This document shows, piece after piece, positions 24,562 to 36,345 of a stretch of 64,000 nt of DNA. The stretch's first letter is position 1, and each line of letters starts with the position of its first letter. Source of the stretch: Tetragonia tetragonoides. Taxonomy: Eukaryota > Streptophyta > Magnoliopsida > Caryophyllales > Aizoaceae. The notes beneath the pieces were generated by a model. The model was given only the letters and a program-made list of their open reading frames with translations, was not told the DNA's origin and did no database searches. The stretch covers positions 11,346,001 through 11,410,000 of the forward strand of contig CM076146.1 of NCBI GenBank assembly GCA_038025085.1, written 5' to 3'. The position numbers and the translations under genes are program-made.

Positions 24562-26055
24562 TCAAATTCCACCTCCAAAAAACTCCATCCAAAAACCCAC
24601 GTCTATTATTTTTGCTTGCTGGTCAATTGAGATTGCAAATAGACGAGGAAATATTTTACACAGAGGTTGTTCACCCACCCATGTATCCAACCAAAATCTT
24701 GAGGCAGCCCCATTACCTACGTTAATCACAATTCCTTCTTTGAAAATCTCAACAAGATTTTTCCAATTTTTTAGGCACAGTGCAATATCCTTCCATAATC
24801 CTCCTTTCTTAGGAATAGGCAGGTCTTCAATAGATAATATACTAGGAACATTATATTTATCCATAATTAGATCCTTCCATAAGCTTGGTTCTCCATCAAT
24901 CAAACGCCAGAACCATTTACTTAACAAAGCCACATTCATATCTCTAACTGATCCCACATTCAAACCTCCTAGCTCCCAAGGCTTCTCAATCAGTTTCCAG
25001 TTTACCAAACACAACGGCCTTCTATCAACACCACTCCCAGCCCAAAAAGGTTTCTTCTGAATCTGTGCAATTTTTTCAGCCACTGCTACTGGAATTTTGA
25101 ATAATGACAAATAATATATAGTTCAAGTTGCTCAACGAAGATTTAATCAGCGTTGGTCTCCCGCCCATCGAAAGTAATTTCCCTCGCCATGTTGCAAGTT
25201 TTTCCTCCATTTTGTCAATTATAGGACGCCAAAACTCAATATTATGGGGGCTTGCACCCAATGGCATTCCCATATATCTAATAGGTAGTTTTTCTTATTT
25301 ACAATGAAGATCAGAAGCCATTTTGCAACCCATTCCTCCTCCACATTAATCCCGATCAACGAGCATTTATGAAAGTTTATTTTCAACCCAGAAGCAAGGT
25401 GGAAGGAAATTAAAATCATCTTGATCACATCTAGATACTTTCTCTCTGCGGGGCAAAAAATGATTGTGTCATCTGCAAATTGTAAGTGCCAAAAAACATA
25501 CCTCCTGATGAAGCTCTAACACCTTGAAGCTCCCCTAATTGAATGGCCTTTTTAATCAAGCAGCTCAGTACTTCTGCCACAATATTGAAGAGAAAGGGAG
25601 AGAGGGGGTCACCTTGACGAAGGCCCCTCTCCAACTTGAAAGGAGGTGTAGGGGAACCATTTAGCAATATGGACGCTGAAGCTGTTTAAAGACAGCATTG
25701 TATCCAGCCACGCCATTGTTGTGGGAAGCTCATTTTCTCAAGAGCCCAATCAAGAAAAGACCACGAAACTGTGTCATACGCATTGTGAAAATCAAGCTTC
25801 CATACACAAATTTTTTCTTTGTTTCTAGAAGATGAATCAATAATTTCATTTGCAATAAGGGCACTATCAAGTATTCTGTCGCCCACCAATAAAAGCTGCT
25901 TGCGAATTTCCCACAATGCTATCTATAACCTCCTTTAACCTGTTAGACAGGATTTTGGCCAGGATTTTATAGAGTGCACCTATCATACTAATAGGGCGGA
26001 AATCCGTCAACTCCTCTGGAGCTTCAACCTTTGGGATCAGACTTATATAGGCCAC
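24562..26055 (-). pseudogene. LINE reverse transcriptase region, several frameshifts
   Basis: RT motifs occur in order across three or more frames: ISLIPKVEAPEELTDFRPIS, KLDFHNAYDTVSWSFL (catalytic Asp), GLRQGDPLSPFLFNIVAE, and an FADD box at about 25460-25475. The last is intact but out of the surrounding frame because of a shift in a T-run near 25495. The RT C-terminal part continues with KPFWAGSGVDRRPLCLVNW. Not functional. Confidence 0.88.
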
Positions 26056-26085
26056 ATTTAAGCTGCGTGGGAGTTCACCTTTTTC

Positions 26086-27516
26086 TCAAAATTGGTTGAT
26101 GAAATCAATCACCTCCATCTTAATCAAGTTCCAAGCACCTTTAATGAAATTGAAGTTGAACCCATCCGGACCCGGGACTTTTGAGCCTTCACATTGCCAA
26201 ACCGCATGTCTCACTTCTTCTTCACTGAAATGCTCAACTAATATTTTGCCTTGGTCTTGTGAAATTATGTTCAAGCCAATATCACTAAACACAGGCCTGC
26301 TCACATATTCTTCTTTAAAAATGCTCTTGAAATAACTGATGGTTGCCCTTTTAATATATGCTGGCTTTGTCAAACAATTTCCCGCATATCTCAGTTTCAC
26401 TAATCCATTTCTCCGTCTCCTACTCGATGCCACAGCATGAAAGAAACGTGTGTTTTTGTCCCCTGGCTTGACCCATTTAGTTCTTGCCATTTGAGCCCAG
26501 TAGCATTCACGTCGTTTGTACCATCGCCATAGCTCTGCAATGTCATTTTCCCCCTCATTCAGTTCATCCCGTGATAATGTTCTCTGTGTAGCCAGCTTGT
26601 CCCATTCATCTACTTTGTTTTCTATTTCTTCCACTTTGTGATTTAAATCACCAAACTCTGTCTTATTCCACTCTTTCATTTTATCCCTCAATCTTTTCAA
26701 CTTTTCAGTCACATGTAAATCATTTTCAACCTCCTGCTCGCCAATCCATTCCTTTTCAATCATTTTCATGAATCCCGGATGATCAAGCCAACAATCTAGA
26801 ATACGAAAAGGTTTTGGACCCCAATTTACTACCTCTGAATTAATCAATAGCGGTGTATGATCTGATAATCCTCTACTAAGAGATAACGCTGAAATCGATG
26901 GCCACGAGACAAGCCATTTCGCACTAGCAAATACTCTCTCAATTCTGCTCATTGAGTTCCCTCGGAACCAAGTATATTTGCCACCTTTTAGATCCACTTC
27001 CATTAATTGCATAGTGGATACCAAGTTCCTCAAACCTGCCACGCCTTGTGAGTTCACTAACTTGCTTGATCTATCCTCATCCCTCATTACTTCATTGAAG
27101 TCCCCAAAAATAATCCACGAGGCATTATCTCTTACCCATTCGCTGCATATCTCATCCCACACAATTGCTCGCTGATTAACGTCTGTTGGAGCATATACAG
27201 TTGCAATAGTACACTCAAAGTTTTTTTCCAGCAGAGTACCTCGCAAAAGTATCCAATTTGCTGCTATAACCTCTGATTCAGCTCTAAAAAAAGAGTCCCT
27301 CCATGCTATAAGAATACCCCCAGAATTTCCTCTTGAAGGAGCAAATCTCCATTGTAAGTTATCTTCCCTCCACACCTTTTTTATTTCTTTTTCATTCAGT
27401 TCTTCAAATTTAGTCTCTTGTATAGCTATCCACCCGGGATCATTTTTTCTAATCAAGTTTCTTAGAGCTGATTTTTTCTCTCTACTATGGAGCCCTCTAA
27501 TATTCCAATTTAACAT
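26086..27516 (-). pseudogene. LINE ORF2 N-terminal AP endonuclease and start of RT
   Basis: This open frame of 476 codons begins MLNWNIRGLHSREKKSALRN. Endonuclease/exonuclease/phosphatase motifs are IQETK (catalytic Glu), TVYAPTD, WIIFGDFNEV, KYTWFR and LSDHTPLL (terminal Asp-His). RT begins near the end of the frame (GPDGFNFNFIKGAWNLI). A stop and frame change before 26055 separate it from the rest of RT. This endonuclease part is the best-preserved piece of the LINE. Confidence 0.9.
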
Positions 27517-27574
27517 CTTCGTTTATAAAAAACACGATCACACCCAAAACAAGGAACTACCAGCATACCTCAAT

Positions 27575-28156
27575 TTAACTTTGACTTCTCCCACACTCTT
27601 CCTCCTCCTCTTGCATTATCTTATTTATTCTTGTCACCATAATTTTGTTGCTCTCTGGATAGATCATCCCAACCCTTTTTGCAAAGCTCAATAAGCCAAA
27701 TGAATTATTTGAGACTAACTGATCAGGGTGATTGCTCACGTGAGAGGAGCTGAAGCCATCTTCTAGCCTTTGACCCATTATAATTGGACCGGACCTTATT
27801 GTTCCCACTTTTCCTGTCACCAAGGCCCTTCGCTTTTCTTCTCTCCTGCGCCTTTTGTCTAGTTTCTTTTTGTGATGGGCTACTAATATACTAAGAGGGA
27901 TGTCATCCTCATATCCCGGAGGGTATTCAGGCCCAAGTTTTGTGGTGCTCATAGAGTCCTCACTTAACTCCAAGTGGGCCTCCTCAATCAGATTTTGCCC
28001 TATCCCTTCCACTTCTGAACGTTTTTCCCCATAATTCTGGTTGGCCTCAATCATGGCCTCATTATTTTTCTCTATGCCCGAGCTATCAAACTCGACACTC
28101 CCGCTCTGACTTTCCTTGTTCATCTCTTCGGTTTCTATCCCCTGAAATGTTTCCAT
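27575..28156 (-). pseudogene. LINE ORF1, C-terminal part
   Basis: This acidic, low-complexity frame has the motif EYPPGYEDDIPLS and a basic stretch KKKLDKRRRREEKRRA. These are usual in the spacer and C-terminal part of plant L1 ORF1. The stop at 27575 is about 60 bp before the ORF2 start. The upstream part is separated by stops (28160-28640). Confidence 0.6.
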
Positions 28157-28639
28157 TGGCTGGGTGGTTGGAATTACTGCTCCTGCATTGGGCTCTGCAA
28201 TATCATTATCATGTCTTCTTGTCTCTCCAACTCCATTAATGATTGCCTTAGGGCTGGCATCACCATCATCTAGGGTTTTTTCTGGGTTGGCGTCAACATG
28301 AGGTTGATCCTCATCATCTCCATGGATACTACCCTCGTGCTCATCATCTGAACTATATACTGTGTTAATGGAACCCCGTCATCATTGACTCCTTTTATTG
28401 CATCCCTAACAATAATCTATGGACCATACACTGAACATGAAATCCGTAACAATTAGTACTCTGTAACATTCGAATGATTTATGTTCAAAATATTCCTTAT
28501 CAAAGGCTATCACTTACCCCAAGCACTCCCTACTCTTCTCATGTTCTCTATGGACCACGCATTCAATGGTAATCCGAAGATAGACAACCATGTAGTTCAC
28601 TATCTTGATGTTTCAAACTCACTCTATGGGTAATACTTA

Positions 28640-28920
28640 GGAGCCGTTTGGTTGGGGGTAATGATCAAAGGGGTAATGGAATGAATTTTTAGTCTAAAAT
28701 AGTAAGGTGAAGTGGTGATAAGGGTAATGATTAATGGGAGGTAATGGAGAAAATGAAGGAAAATGGGGGAATACCATTACCCTAGGGGGAGGTGGGTTTT
28801 AATTATCCCCCAATTGGAGGTAATCATTACCCTCTTTCTCACAAAATTCAACCCCCACTACCTTACATACCTCCTATTTTAGCGTAAAGTTCATTCCATT
28901 ACTCCCAACTAAACGGCCCC
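28640..28920. mobile_element. Tourist-like MITE, 281 bp, in LINE ORF1
   Basis: The terminal inverted repeats are GGAGCCGTTTGGTTGGG at 28640 and its near-complement ending AAACGGCCCC at 28920, and the similarity continues inward over gtaatg. A 3-bp target duplication TTA occurs at 28637-28639 and 28921-28923. The inside is rich in gtaatgg/ccattac and has no coding. TTA duplications are the mark of PIF/Harbinger-mobilised MITEs. Confidence 0.92.
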
Positions 28921-28961
28921 TTAGTGTACCATTCGTCAATCAGCTCCCCTCTTCTCATTTC

Positions 28962-29348
28962 TCATATTTCTAATTCTTCCTTTGATTCGAAAGTGAGTAA
29001 ATGCTTCATTCCGCCCATCTGTCGAACTTGAATTCTCTTCACCCCTTTCCCTTCCATGGCTTCTTGTATAAACTCTGTTGGTGTTTCATCATGTGCAATG
29101 CCCACAATGCTTCTCTCCAGCCATTCAATATGATCATCACATTGTTCTCCTTCAATCACTCCAACTGATTCTTCCCCATCCACGCTAACTGCACGAAGAT
29201 CTTTCCGTATTTCTTCAACCACCTCGCCTAGCATTCCATTATTCGTTATGAATTCTTCATCAATTACAGAGGGTTTGGGCAAGATTGTCATCTTCTGCAC
29301 TCCATATTTTGTGTTCACCTCTTCCTCTGAGATACCTGCAGCTTTCAC
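28962..29348 (-). pseudogene. LINE ORF1, DUF4283-like N-terminal part
   Basis: The minus strand reads KRIQVRQMGGMKHLLTFESK near the end. The pattern GGxxxLLTF(E/D)S is typical of the DUF4283 RNA-binding-like domain in plant LINE ORF1. A TGA at the end of the frame (28962) and the MITE at 28640-28920 cut it off from the ORF1 C-terminal part. Confidence 0.65.
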
Positions 29349-29367
29349 TCCTTCACTTGTTGTCCCA

Positions 29368-30636
29368 AGTATTTATTAATACAAATTTGTAATAAAGAAG
29401 AATTAGCGCAAATTCCAACTAACTAATAAAACAATGGGAAATGATAAGCTGGAAATTTTCTTGACAATCATGCTAAACATGACGACACTGGTATACCCAT
29501 TTTCAACTGAGCTTAAATATACTTTTAGGTTGTCTTAGCATATGATGGACGACGTCAAACAGTTAGTTTCATTTAGTTGTTACTTGTTATGTGGGAGCCT
29601 AGTTTTGTAGTATGATGGACTATGTCAAACACCTGACTTAGTTCACCTGAATGGTAGTTGATACTTTTCCAATCTAGGGTCTACAGAACAACCTCTCTAT
29701 ACATCCATCTATTGTATCTGGACGAGACATGAGCATGAACGTGTTCAATTAATTAGGAGCTATTTTCTTGTAATACAGGCTCAAATCACTTCTTTTGGCT
29801 TTGGTATTAAAGATGAAACATCTCTGAGATCCCAAAGCCATACAGGCGACTTTCATAGCGTACGATTTTCCACAGGAATTTTGATTTGTTTTTATGTGAT
29901 AGAAGTATGGAATTCTGTTTACCCACTCGAACTGGGAATCCGTTTCCCTCAGAAGCTTATCAAACATGTTTACAAGTTATAACAGCAACAACAACAACCT
30001 AACAAGTAACAAAGGTCATATCGAGAGCAGAGTCTTGGGACTAGGGAGGTTCAAATCGTATGCAACCTTACTCCTAATTACGAAGTAGTAGAGATGCCAC
30101 ATTTTAGCAACAAGCTTGTTGATATTACAGCAATGCAGATGAATCTAGGAAAAGTCCAAGTGACATTGTACATATGTACACTACATGAATGCAATATCAT
30201 ACAATGGAAAGAGATCAGACATCTCCATACAGGGTTGGATTTTCCAGATAATTTCATACAGGGTCTGGAATTTTGGTAAAAATAGCAACCAGTAAACTTC
30301 AGCAATCATCAAATAAGTGCAGAGCAAAAACCACTCAGCAAACATGATCAATTCCTGCAAAAACTGCATTTCCAGAACACAGAAAACATGATGTACGAAA
30401 TGGCCCCTTCCGGTTGAAGCGAAAAACTAAAGAGTATACAATAACCAACAGCACTACAAACAGCACTTGCTGTAACTGAAAGCATTCCAATCAAGCACTG
30501 TTCTGCTGTATAAGAATAAGAGTTCAATCTAAAAGATCGAGTTTATTATGCCACTTCAAAGACATGAATATAATACCAGTACACATTACTTACAAAAGGG
30601 TGTGTATACTCATTAAACATCCTAAGACAAAATCAT
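29368..30636 (-). repeat. Conserved 3' flank of F2
   Basis: This aligns with 11010-12240 (the F1 flank): aagaagaattagcgcaaattcca, then ccaacaagc and the block ending gacatgaatataata. It includes the Au-SINE-like stretch around 30010-30070 (gtatgcaaccttactcct). No coding sequence is seen. It probably includes the F2 3' UTR close to 30600. Confidence 0.55.
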
Positions 30637-31986
30637 TCAAGAAGAAGGGGACTCGAGCCACATGGGGGACGTAGAAATAGGTGGAAAAGTAGAATCAGTC
30701 ACACACAATGAGCCATAACTGCAGCTCTCGACTTTCCCAGTTGTTAAATTGTAAATGCCACTATCTTTGCCCCCACCATTACATCTAGCTGCTGCTCTGT
30801 AATAGAGGTTCCTATAATCATGGGTATAATAGATGCAATTAGGCTTACAGCCATGGGAGGGAGATGCCTTGACAGAAAAGGAAGAGCTAGTCTCCACAAA
30901 AACTGTTCTAGCGTTTCCTGCAGCTCCTAAGTTGTGCACTTCCTTGGCATCTCCATTCTCCACATTGACGTCAAAAACCTGGAAGTAAATGGTCTGGTAG
31001 CAGTCATCCATCAGTATCTTCACCCTACAGAGAAGCAACAATCGGCCAATGGATTCAACCAAGTAGAAAAGTGTACGTTTATGATAAATTCTATGACTAT
31101 AACTAGAGGAGAAGAGTCCCTGGTCTGCTAATCCTGCAACCAGGCGAGGAAGAGATTGGGCAGCTTGAAAGGCTAAAATATTGCCTTTATCATCAACAGC
31201 ATAAAACTCTCCCCGGTAAAAAGTGATATCGCTGCAAAGATGAAGAAAAGGCCAACCCTTGTCGTTGTTGAGCGCCCCCAACTGAACCCAGTGATCATCA
31301 CCTTTCTTCCAGGATACCACGATTTCATACTGGAGAGACAGATTAAGATAAGGTTCCTGCAAAATAAGAGCCACTGAGAAATCTTCACCATCATCATGAG
31401 ACCTTGACATTGCTGATGATGGGCTGCCAGACAAGATAAATTTCTCAAAGCCTCCAACATAATGCACGAAGGGCATAACTCTGCGGCTTGAAAGGTTCCA
31501 GATCTCAGGTGTAGGGAGTTGTATATGGGCTCCAGAAAAGGGGTTGATGAGAGACAGATTAAGATCCCTATGGCCCTCCTTAGTGAGAGAAAGCAGCCAT
31601 CCACGCGAAGATAACATGGCTTGTTCTTGTTCATTTTTAAGGTAGCCTGTATAGCAGGGACTGGGAGGGAGCTCCAGGTGGCAGATAGTATGGTGGCAGA
31701 GGCTATAGATCAGACGGCGTTTGTGCAGTGAGAGATCACGATAATCAGACTCATCGGCTACCATGAGCCATGGCAGCTCATGATGGTCGTGGGGCAAAGC
31801 CAATGATGATGATGATGATGACCATGGTAGCGATTTGGTGTTGATGCATGCACGGAATTTGGCCTCTTTCGCGGCTGATCTCCAACGAGTGCAGACTCCA
31901 CTGAAGGCCGTGAAATCCTCGTGGAATTCTAGAAGCTCCAGAATCATAACAGCAATATCCTTTGGTATGTAGCCCCAGTTTGTCAT
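30637..31986 (-). CDS. DUF295 (KIB-like) F-box protein F2, intact
   Basis: This uninterrupted single-exon frame of 449 codons starts at the ATG shared by all copies (MTNWGYIPKDIAVMILELL). Residues 4-50 form the F-box (ILELLEFHEDFTAFSGVCTR, then WRSAAKE). The C-terminal half matches DUF295: NLSLINPFSGAHIQLP (about 160), SWKKGDDHWVQL (about 240), FYRGEFYAVDDKGNILAF (about 270), LFYLVESIGRLLLLCRV (about 320), CKPNCIYYTHDYR and DSGIYNLTTGKVES near the end. The F-box recruits SKP1 in SCF ubiquitin ligases; in this family KIB1 of Arabidopsis targets a GSK3-type kinase. The substrate here is unknown. It is the only undamaged member of the F-box series in this window and sits between its conserved 3' flank and a GA-repeat 5' leader. 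Confidence 0.92.
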   Translation of the reverse strand: MTNWGYIPKDIAVMILELLEFHEDFTAFSGVCTRWRSAAKEAKFRACINTKSLPWSSSSSSLALPHDHHELPWLMVADESDYRDLSLHKRRLIYSLCHHTICHLELPPSPCYTGYLKNEQEQAMLSSRGWLLSLTKEGHRDLNLSLINPFSGAHIQLPTPEIWNLSSRRVMPFVHYVGGFEKFILSGSPSSAMSRSHDDGEDFSVALILQEPYLNLSLQYEIVVSWKKGDDHWVQLGALNNDKGWPFLHLCSDITFYRGEFYAVDDKGNILAFQAAQSLPRLVAGLADQGLFSSSYSHRIYHKRTLFYLVESIGRLLLLCRVKILMDDCYQTIYFQVFDVNVENGDAKEVHNLGAAGNARTVFVETSSSFSVKASPSHGCKPNCIYYTHDYRNLYYRAAARCNGGGKDSGIYNLTTGKVESCSYGSLCVTDSTFPPISTSPMWLESPSS

Positions 31987-32039
31987 CTTCTGTTTCTTGT
32001 GTGTAGTTGTCTCTTCCTTCTTTCCTCAAATAACAAGAC

Positions 32040-32042
<3 letters not shown>

Positions 32043-32096
<54 letters not shown>
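32043..32096. repeat. (AG)n microsatellite in the F2 leader
   Basis: This run of about 26 AG units lies 55-110 bp upstream of the F2 start codon, and reads CT-repeat on the coding strand. The other F-box copies have at most a short gagaga there. Confidence 0.95.
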
Positions 32097-32100
<4 letters not shown>

Positions 32101-32129
32101 AGATACAACATGGCATCATGTTTGACTTT

Positions 32130-32290
32130 GATATTCTTCAGCTGAAATATTCTTCCTACTGCAGACCTTGTCCAAGCTCAACATACCATAGCTATATATC
32201 TGATTCATATGACACGCCACCAAAATTTATGCAGAATACTTCTGCAGCAATGTACTGGTCCCTCGTGCATCTAACATTGATAATTTCTAT
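32130..32290 (-). pseudogene. Kinase fragment upstream of F2
   Basis: On minus this corresponds to the kinase activation segment through subdomain IX: relics of a part like MLDARGTxxYIAAEVFCINFGG, then SYGM and the GRxNIS part. It carries indels. It is fused about 145 bp upstream of the F2 start, as the shorter piece is at F1. Confidence 0.75.
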
Positions 32291-32299
32291 TTTGCTTGA

Positions 32300-34639
32300 A
32301 TAGTTCAAGCAACTCTGATTCTAAGTAACTATGCAGGCAGCTTAAAGCATTTCACAACGAATTTTTCCTTTTTAGTATGTCACTGAAAGATTTATGTCTC
32401 TTAATCACATGGACTTGAATGAAGGAAAAATATATCCTCAGTAGTGAGTACTTACATAATCCGGTCTCGCATTTTTCTTTTCTGTAAAAGAAAACAATTG
32501 AGTGGTCAGTGTCACTAACTTACTATAATAGAAAATTTATCTGCTGTGCAATGTACATTATCTAGTAGGTAGAACTTTTTTTTTTTTCGTCGTCTAGAAG
32601 TTAGATAGTATGAGTACAGAAAGAATGAAAATGCCACTTAAACAGAAAAGGACACAGAATTGAGGCAGGGGAGGGAGATCAATTACAAAGACATTCCATA
32701 AATTAGTACAACACTTAATAATAGAACATTAAGGGAGGGAGAATTCAGCCATGAGACTCTTGTATAATAGAAAGATCATGTGCTCTAAATTAAAGATTTG
32801 AAATCCTTTTTGCAAAATTTTTTTAACCCAAAACTTTGAGCAGATTCATAACCACAAAACATAAACTGGTGAGCTATAGAAACTTTGTGGTCATATATGA
32901 GCTTGAAGCCAATAGGGATAACATAAGAGGTGGCACTCTATAACACTAAGGTTCTGTTCAGAACACACAGTGCTTCAATGTATGCTAAAATCCCCACAGT
33001 ATGTTGTACATGAGTACAATAACCAACTTAGCTGAGTTGCTGGAGCGTACCTGTGTATGGCTGTATGCCTTCCACCACAGTAACCAAGCTTCAAATAGTC
33101 GTTCTTCAGCATGCTTCAAATATGAACAAAAATCAAGTATTTAATATTGTTGAATGTAAGACCATGAACTATGAACAGAGTAGATAGGGTTACATTTACA
33201 CAGAAAGACCATGCACATTAAGAGAAGAAACATTACTACAGCATCAGACTTATTCCAGATCCATAGAAAATAACATTTTAGGTGAAAAAGGAAATAGACT
33301 GAGTAAAAAATATGAGTTTACATAACAGAACTAATGATCTTTGAATTCTAGAGAGAAAGATGTACACAGTGCTGCAAGAATCTCCAATATGCACACCTTT
33401 AGATTAGGAAACAAATATTAAGCTAGAAATGCTACTTTAATGCTATACATCGAATTCCCTAAGCCTTCTGCACACCTGAAATTATAAACTCAGCACCTGA
33501 AGTGTCTCCTTGCTCCTAACACCATAAGTTCAATAACTAACTACTGCCTATATGCTAGCCCCAATAAGAAGTTCAGATAATTTCAAATTTTATAATCCCA
33601 AAAAATACAAGATTAAGAAATTTAATTTCTCTTGAAAACACAATCTCGTATGAGGCGGCCTCAAGGTGAGGCCTCTCATACAAGTATGATGTCATACCGA
33701 AGTCATGCTTGTGTCTAATACACTGGACCAGAAAAGATACTAAGTGACTCTGACCCAACTTGTTGGGTGTCTATCATTATTTTGACACCAGCGTTTAGGA
33801 AAGGACCTAGCTCGTTAAGCCTTGGAGCTGGTGGAGAAAAAGGAACCAGGATGAACTCATAAACCTGCACCAGAATGTTGAAACATATTTTCCAGTAATG
33901 TTCAGGCCACATAATTTAGAGGCCTTTTCTATGACACACATCTAGTTTTACACTTGGATATACATAGTCACAGTCATTTGCTAACCTGGAAATTTATTTC
34001 TTCCGTGACATCTGTTATCACGTAAACAAAAAATATGAAAAGTTGACAATCACAGAAGATGACAGCGAGTAGTGCGAGGAACCCAGAATGAGACCTTGTC
34101 AGACCATCTGCGGAATTGAGAGATATCTACTGAACTAGCTTACAATAAGGGTAGAAGCCAATTAGTCAATTAGAATTATCTGAAATCTCAAGGATTGCGC
34201 TTTTCCAGCACAATGATGTAGCTCAAAGTAAATGATTGAGAATTCGACAAAAGTCACAAGAGTAGGCGAGTAGCATTTTGAGTTTCCAGCATAACAGAAC
34301 ACGGAACAAGCTAATTCACATTGAGTCTGTATCAGTTATTTCCAGCATAACAGAACACGGAACTTAGAAAATAATGAGTTGTTCTAACTTTTTAGGTTCT
34401 TGTTCTTGTAATGGGATATCAGAAAATTTCCTTCTATGATGCACGAAGACACGAACTTAAAATGAACAAAGTTTTCTTCCAAGATAAAATTTAAGAAACT
34501 TTTATCAGCTTATCTACAAAAACATAGCAGACTTTACAACCCTCAAGAATGCTTAAAGTTACACTGTTAGACTAGATGGGCAAGAAGAGAAGGTATAATT
34601 TCTTACAAGCATACATATTCCTCCCCCAACCACAGACAT
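32300..34639. other. Intergenic, mostly unrecognised
   Basis: AT-rich sequence with no supported gene. A direct repeat of 25 bp begins tttccagcataacagaac and occurs at 34283-34307 and 34339-34363. From about 34640 the shared F-box 3' flank begins. Confidence 0.4.
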
Positions 34640-34997
34640 ATACATGTTTGATACAGATTTCTGCAACTATCACATAAATCCATCAAAATTCACATCAAAA
34701 TCCACACAGCAAACTTCATTTCCAGCACACAAGAATAAGATGTATTTAAAAGACACTTCCTGTCCAATCAGAAATGAAAACCATAGAGGATATAGGTTAC
34801 TGAGGCATATACAAGAACCAACAGCACTTACTCTCACTGGAAGCCTTCCAGTCAGGAACAACGGTACTTTAAGACATCTAAAAGATTATCCTTATTACGC
34901 CAACTGAAAGACATGGATACAATACTAGTACTCATTACCACCAAAAGTGTGCGTATAATTATGAAAGACAGATACGCCTAAATTGGTGATTCAAGAA
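34640..34997 (-). repeat. Conserved 3' flank of F3
   Basis: This resembles the 3' flanks of F0, F1, F2 and F4 (ccagcacacaagaataagatgta; aaccaacagcacttac). Confidence 0.55.
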
Positions 34998-36345
34998 GCA
35001 AGGGACTCGAGCCACATGGGAGGCATAGAAGTAGAATTGGTCACACATGATGAGCCATGGTAACTGCAGCCCTCGACTTCCCCAGTTGTTAGATTGTAGA
35101 TCCCACTATCTTTGCCCCCACTATTAAATGTTTCTGCTGCTCCATAATAGAGTTGCCTATAATCATGGGTATAATAAATGAACGAACTTTGTTTCGTTTC
35201 CGGGTTTATGGAGGCTTACAGCCATGGGAGGGAGATGCCTTGACAGAGAAGGAAGAGTTAGCCCCCAGAAAAACTGATCTACTGTCCAAGGTGTGCATTT
35301 CCTTGGCATCTCCATTCTCCACATTCACCTCAAAAACAAGGAATAATATAGTCTGGTAGTTGTCATCTGTCAGACTCATCACCCTGCAGAGAAGCAACAA
35401 TCGGCCCATTGATTCAACCAAATAGAAAAGTGTAAGTACTGGCTGGGGATAAGTTCTAGCTTTGTTGTAACTAGGGGACAAGAAGAGCCCCCCCTGGTCT
35501 CCAAATCCTGCAACCAGGCGAGGAAGGGATTGAGCAGGTCCGAAAGCTAAAAGATTGCCTTCATAATCAACAGCATAAAATTCTCCGCAGTAAAACGTGA
35601 TATTGCTGCAAAGATGAAGGAAAGGCCAATCATTATCGTTGTTGAGAGTCCCCAACTGAACCCAGTGATCATCACCTTTCTTCCAAGATACCACAATTTC
35701 AAACTTGAGAGAGAGATTTAGATAAGGTTCCTGCAAAATAAGAGCTAAAGAATAATCATCATCATTATCTGGGCTGGCGGACAAGATAAATTTCTCAAAG
35801 AGCCTCACACAATGAATAAAGGGCACAAGTCTTTGCATGGTTCTGCTATAGATATCAAGTGGTAGGAGTTGTATTTGGGCTCCAGAAAAGGGGTTGAGGA
35901 GAGAGAGAGTCAGACCCCGCGTGGCCTCCTCAGTAAGAGATAAGATACGTTGTTCTTGTTGATGTTGATATACTCCTATACAGCAGCAGGGACTGGAAGG
36001 GAGTTCCAGGTGGCAGATTGTATGGTGGAAGTCTTGGCAGATGCTGTACATGATCAGACGCGGGTGGTTGCTTGGTGACGGAGAGATATCAATATCATGG
36101 TCATGATCATGAGGCTGATGAGGTACCATGAACAATGGCAGCTCATGACGGTGGTCGTGGGGCAAAGCCAATGTTGATGACCATGGCAGCCACTTGGTGG
36201 GGACGCAGGCACGGAATTTCGCCTCTTTGGAAGCTGATCTCCAACGAGTGCAGACACCGCAGAAGGACATGAAATCCTCATGGAATTCGAGAAGTTCAAG
36301 AATCTTAACGGCCACATCCATTGGTATATCGCCCCAGTTAGTCAT
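34998..36345 (-). pseudogene. DUF295 F-box gene F3, C-terminus broken by filler DNA
   Basis: From the ATG at 36345 the frame is open for 379 codons: F-box ILELLEFHEDFMSFCGVCTR, then the DUF295 parts SWKKGDDHWVQLGTL, FYCGEFYAVDYEGNLLAF and LFYLVESMGRLLLLCRV. It lacks six residues of the SSRGWLLSLT motif present in F2 and F4. At KASPSHGCKP the frame hits a stop because 5 bp (caatt in the paralogues) are replaced by 31 bp of unrelated sequence at 35181-35211. The rest of the C-terminus (YYTHDYR to WLES) is still readable at 34998-35180 in a shifted frame. A truncated protein lacking about 70 residues is possible, and the F-box itself is intact. Nearest relative in the window is F4. Confidence 0.85.

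Larger units (their letters stand above)
23255..29366 (-). mobile_element. Near full-length L1-type LINE, decayed
   Basis: This is a minus-strand non-LTR retrotransposon of about 6.1 kb, including a nested 281-bp MITE. It has the order ORF1, APE endonuclease, RT, zf-RVT and RNase H. The 3' end lies near 23255 with a short A-run (ttttttt on plus). Ends are set by comparison: the left flank (23215-23250) and right flank (29368 onward) align with continuous sequence at 10960-11110. Near-repeats aagcatgcattt on the left and aagtatttatt on the right are a possible degenerate target-site duplication. Confidence 0.82.

Noticed and set aside
23618..25060. Plus-strand frames of 72-178 codons
   Set aside because: They are antisense to the LINE RT and zf-RVT region, which has recognisable motifs on minus.
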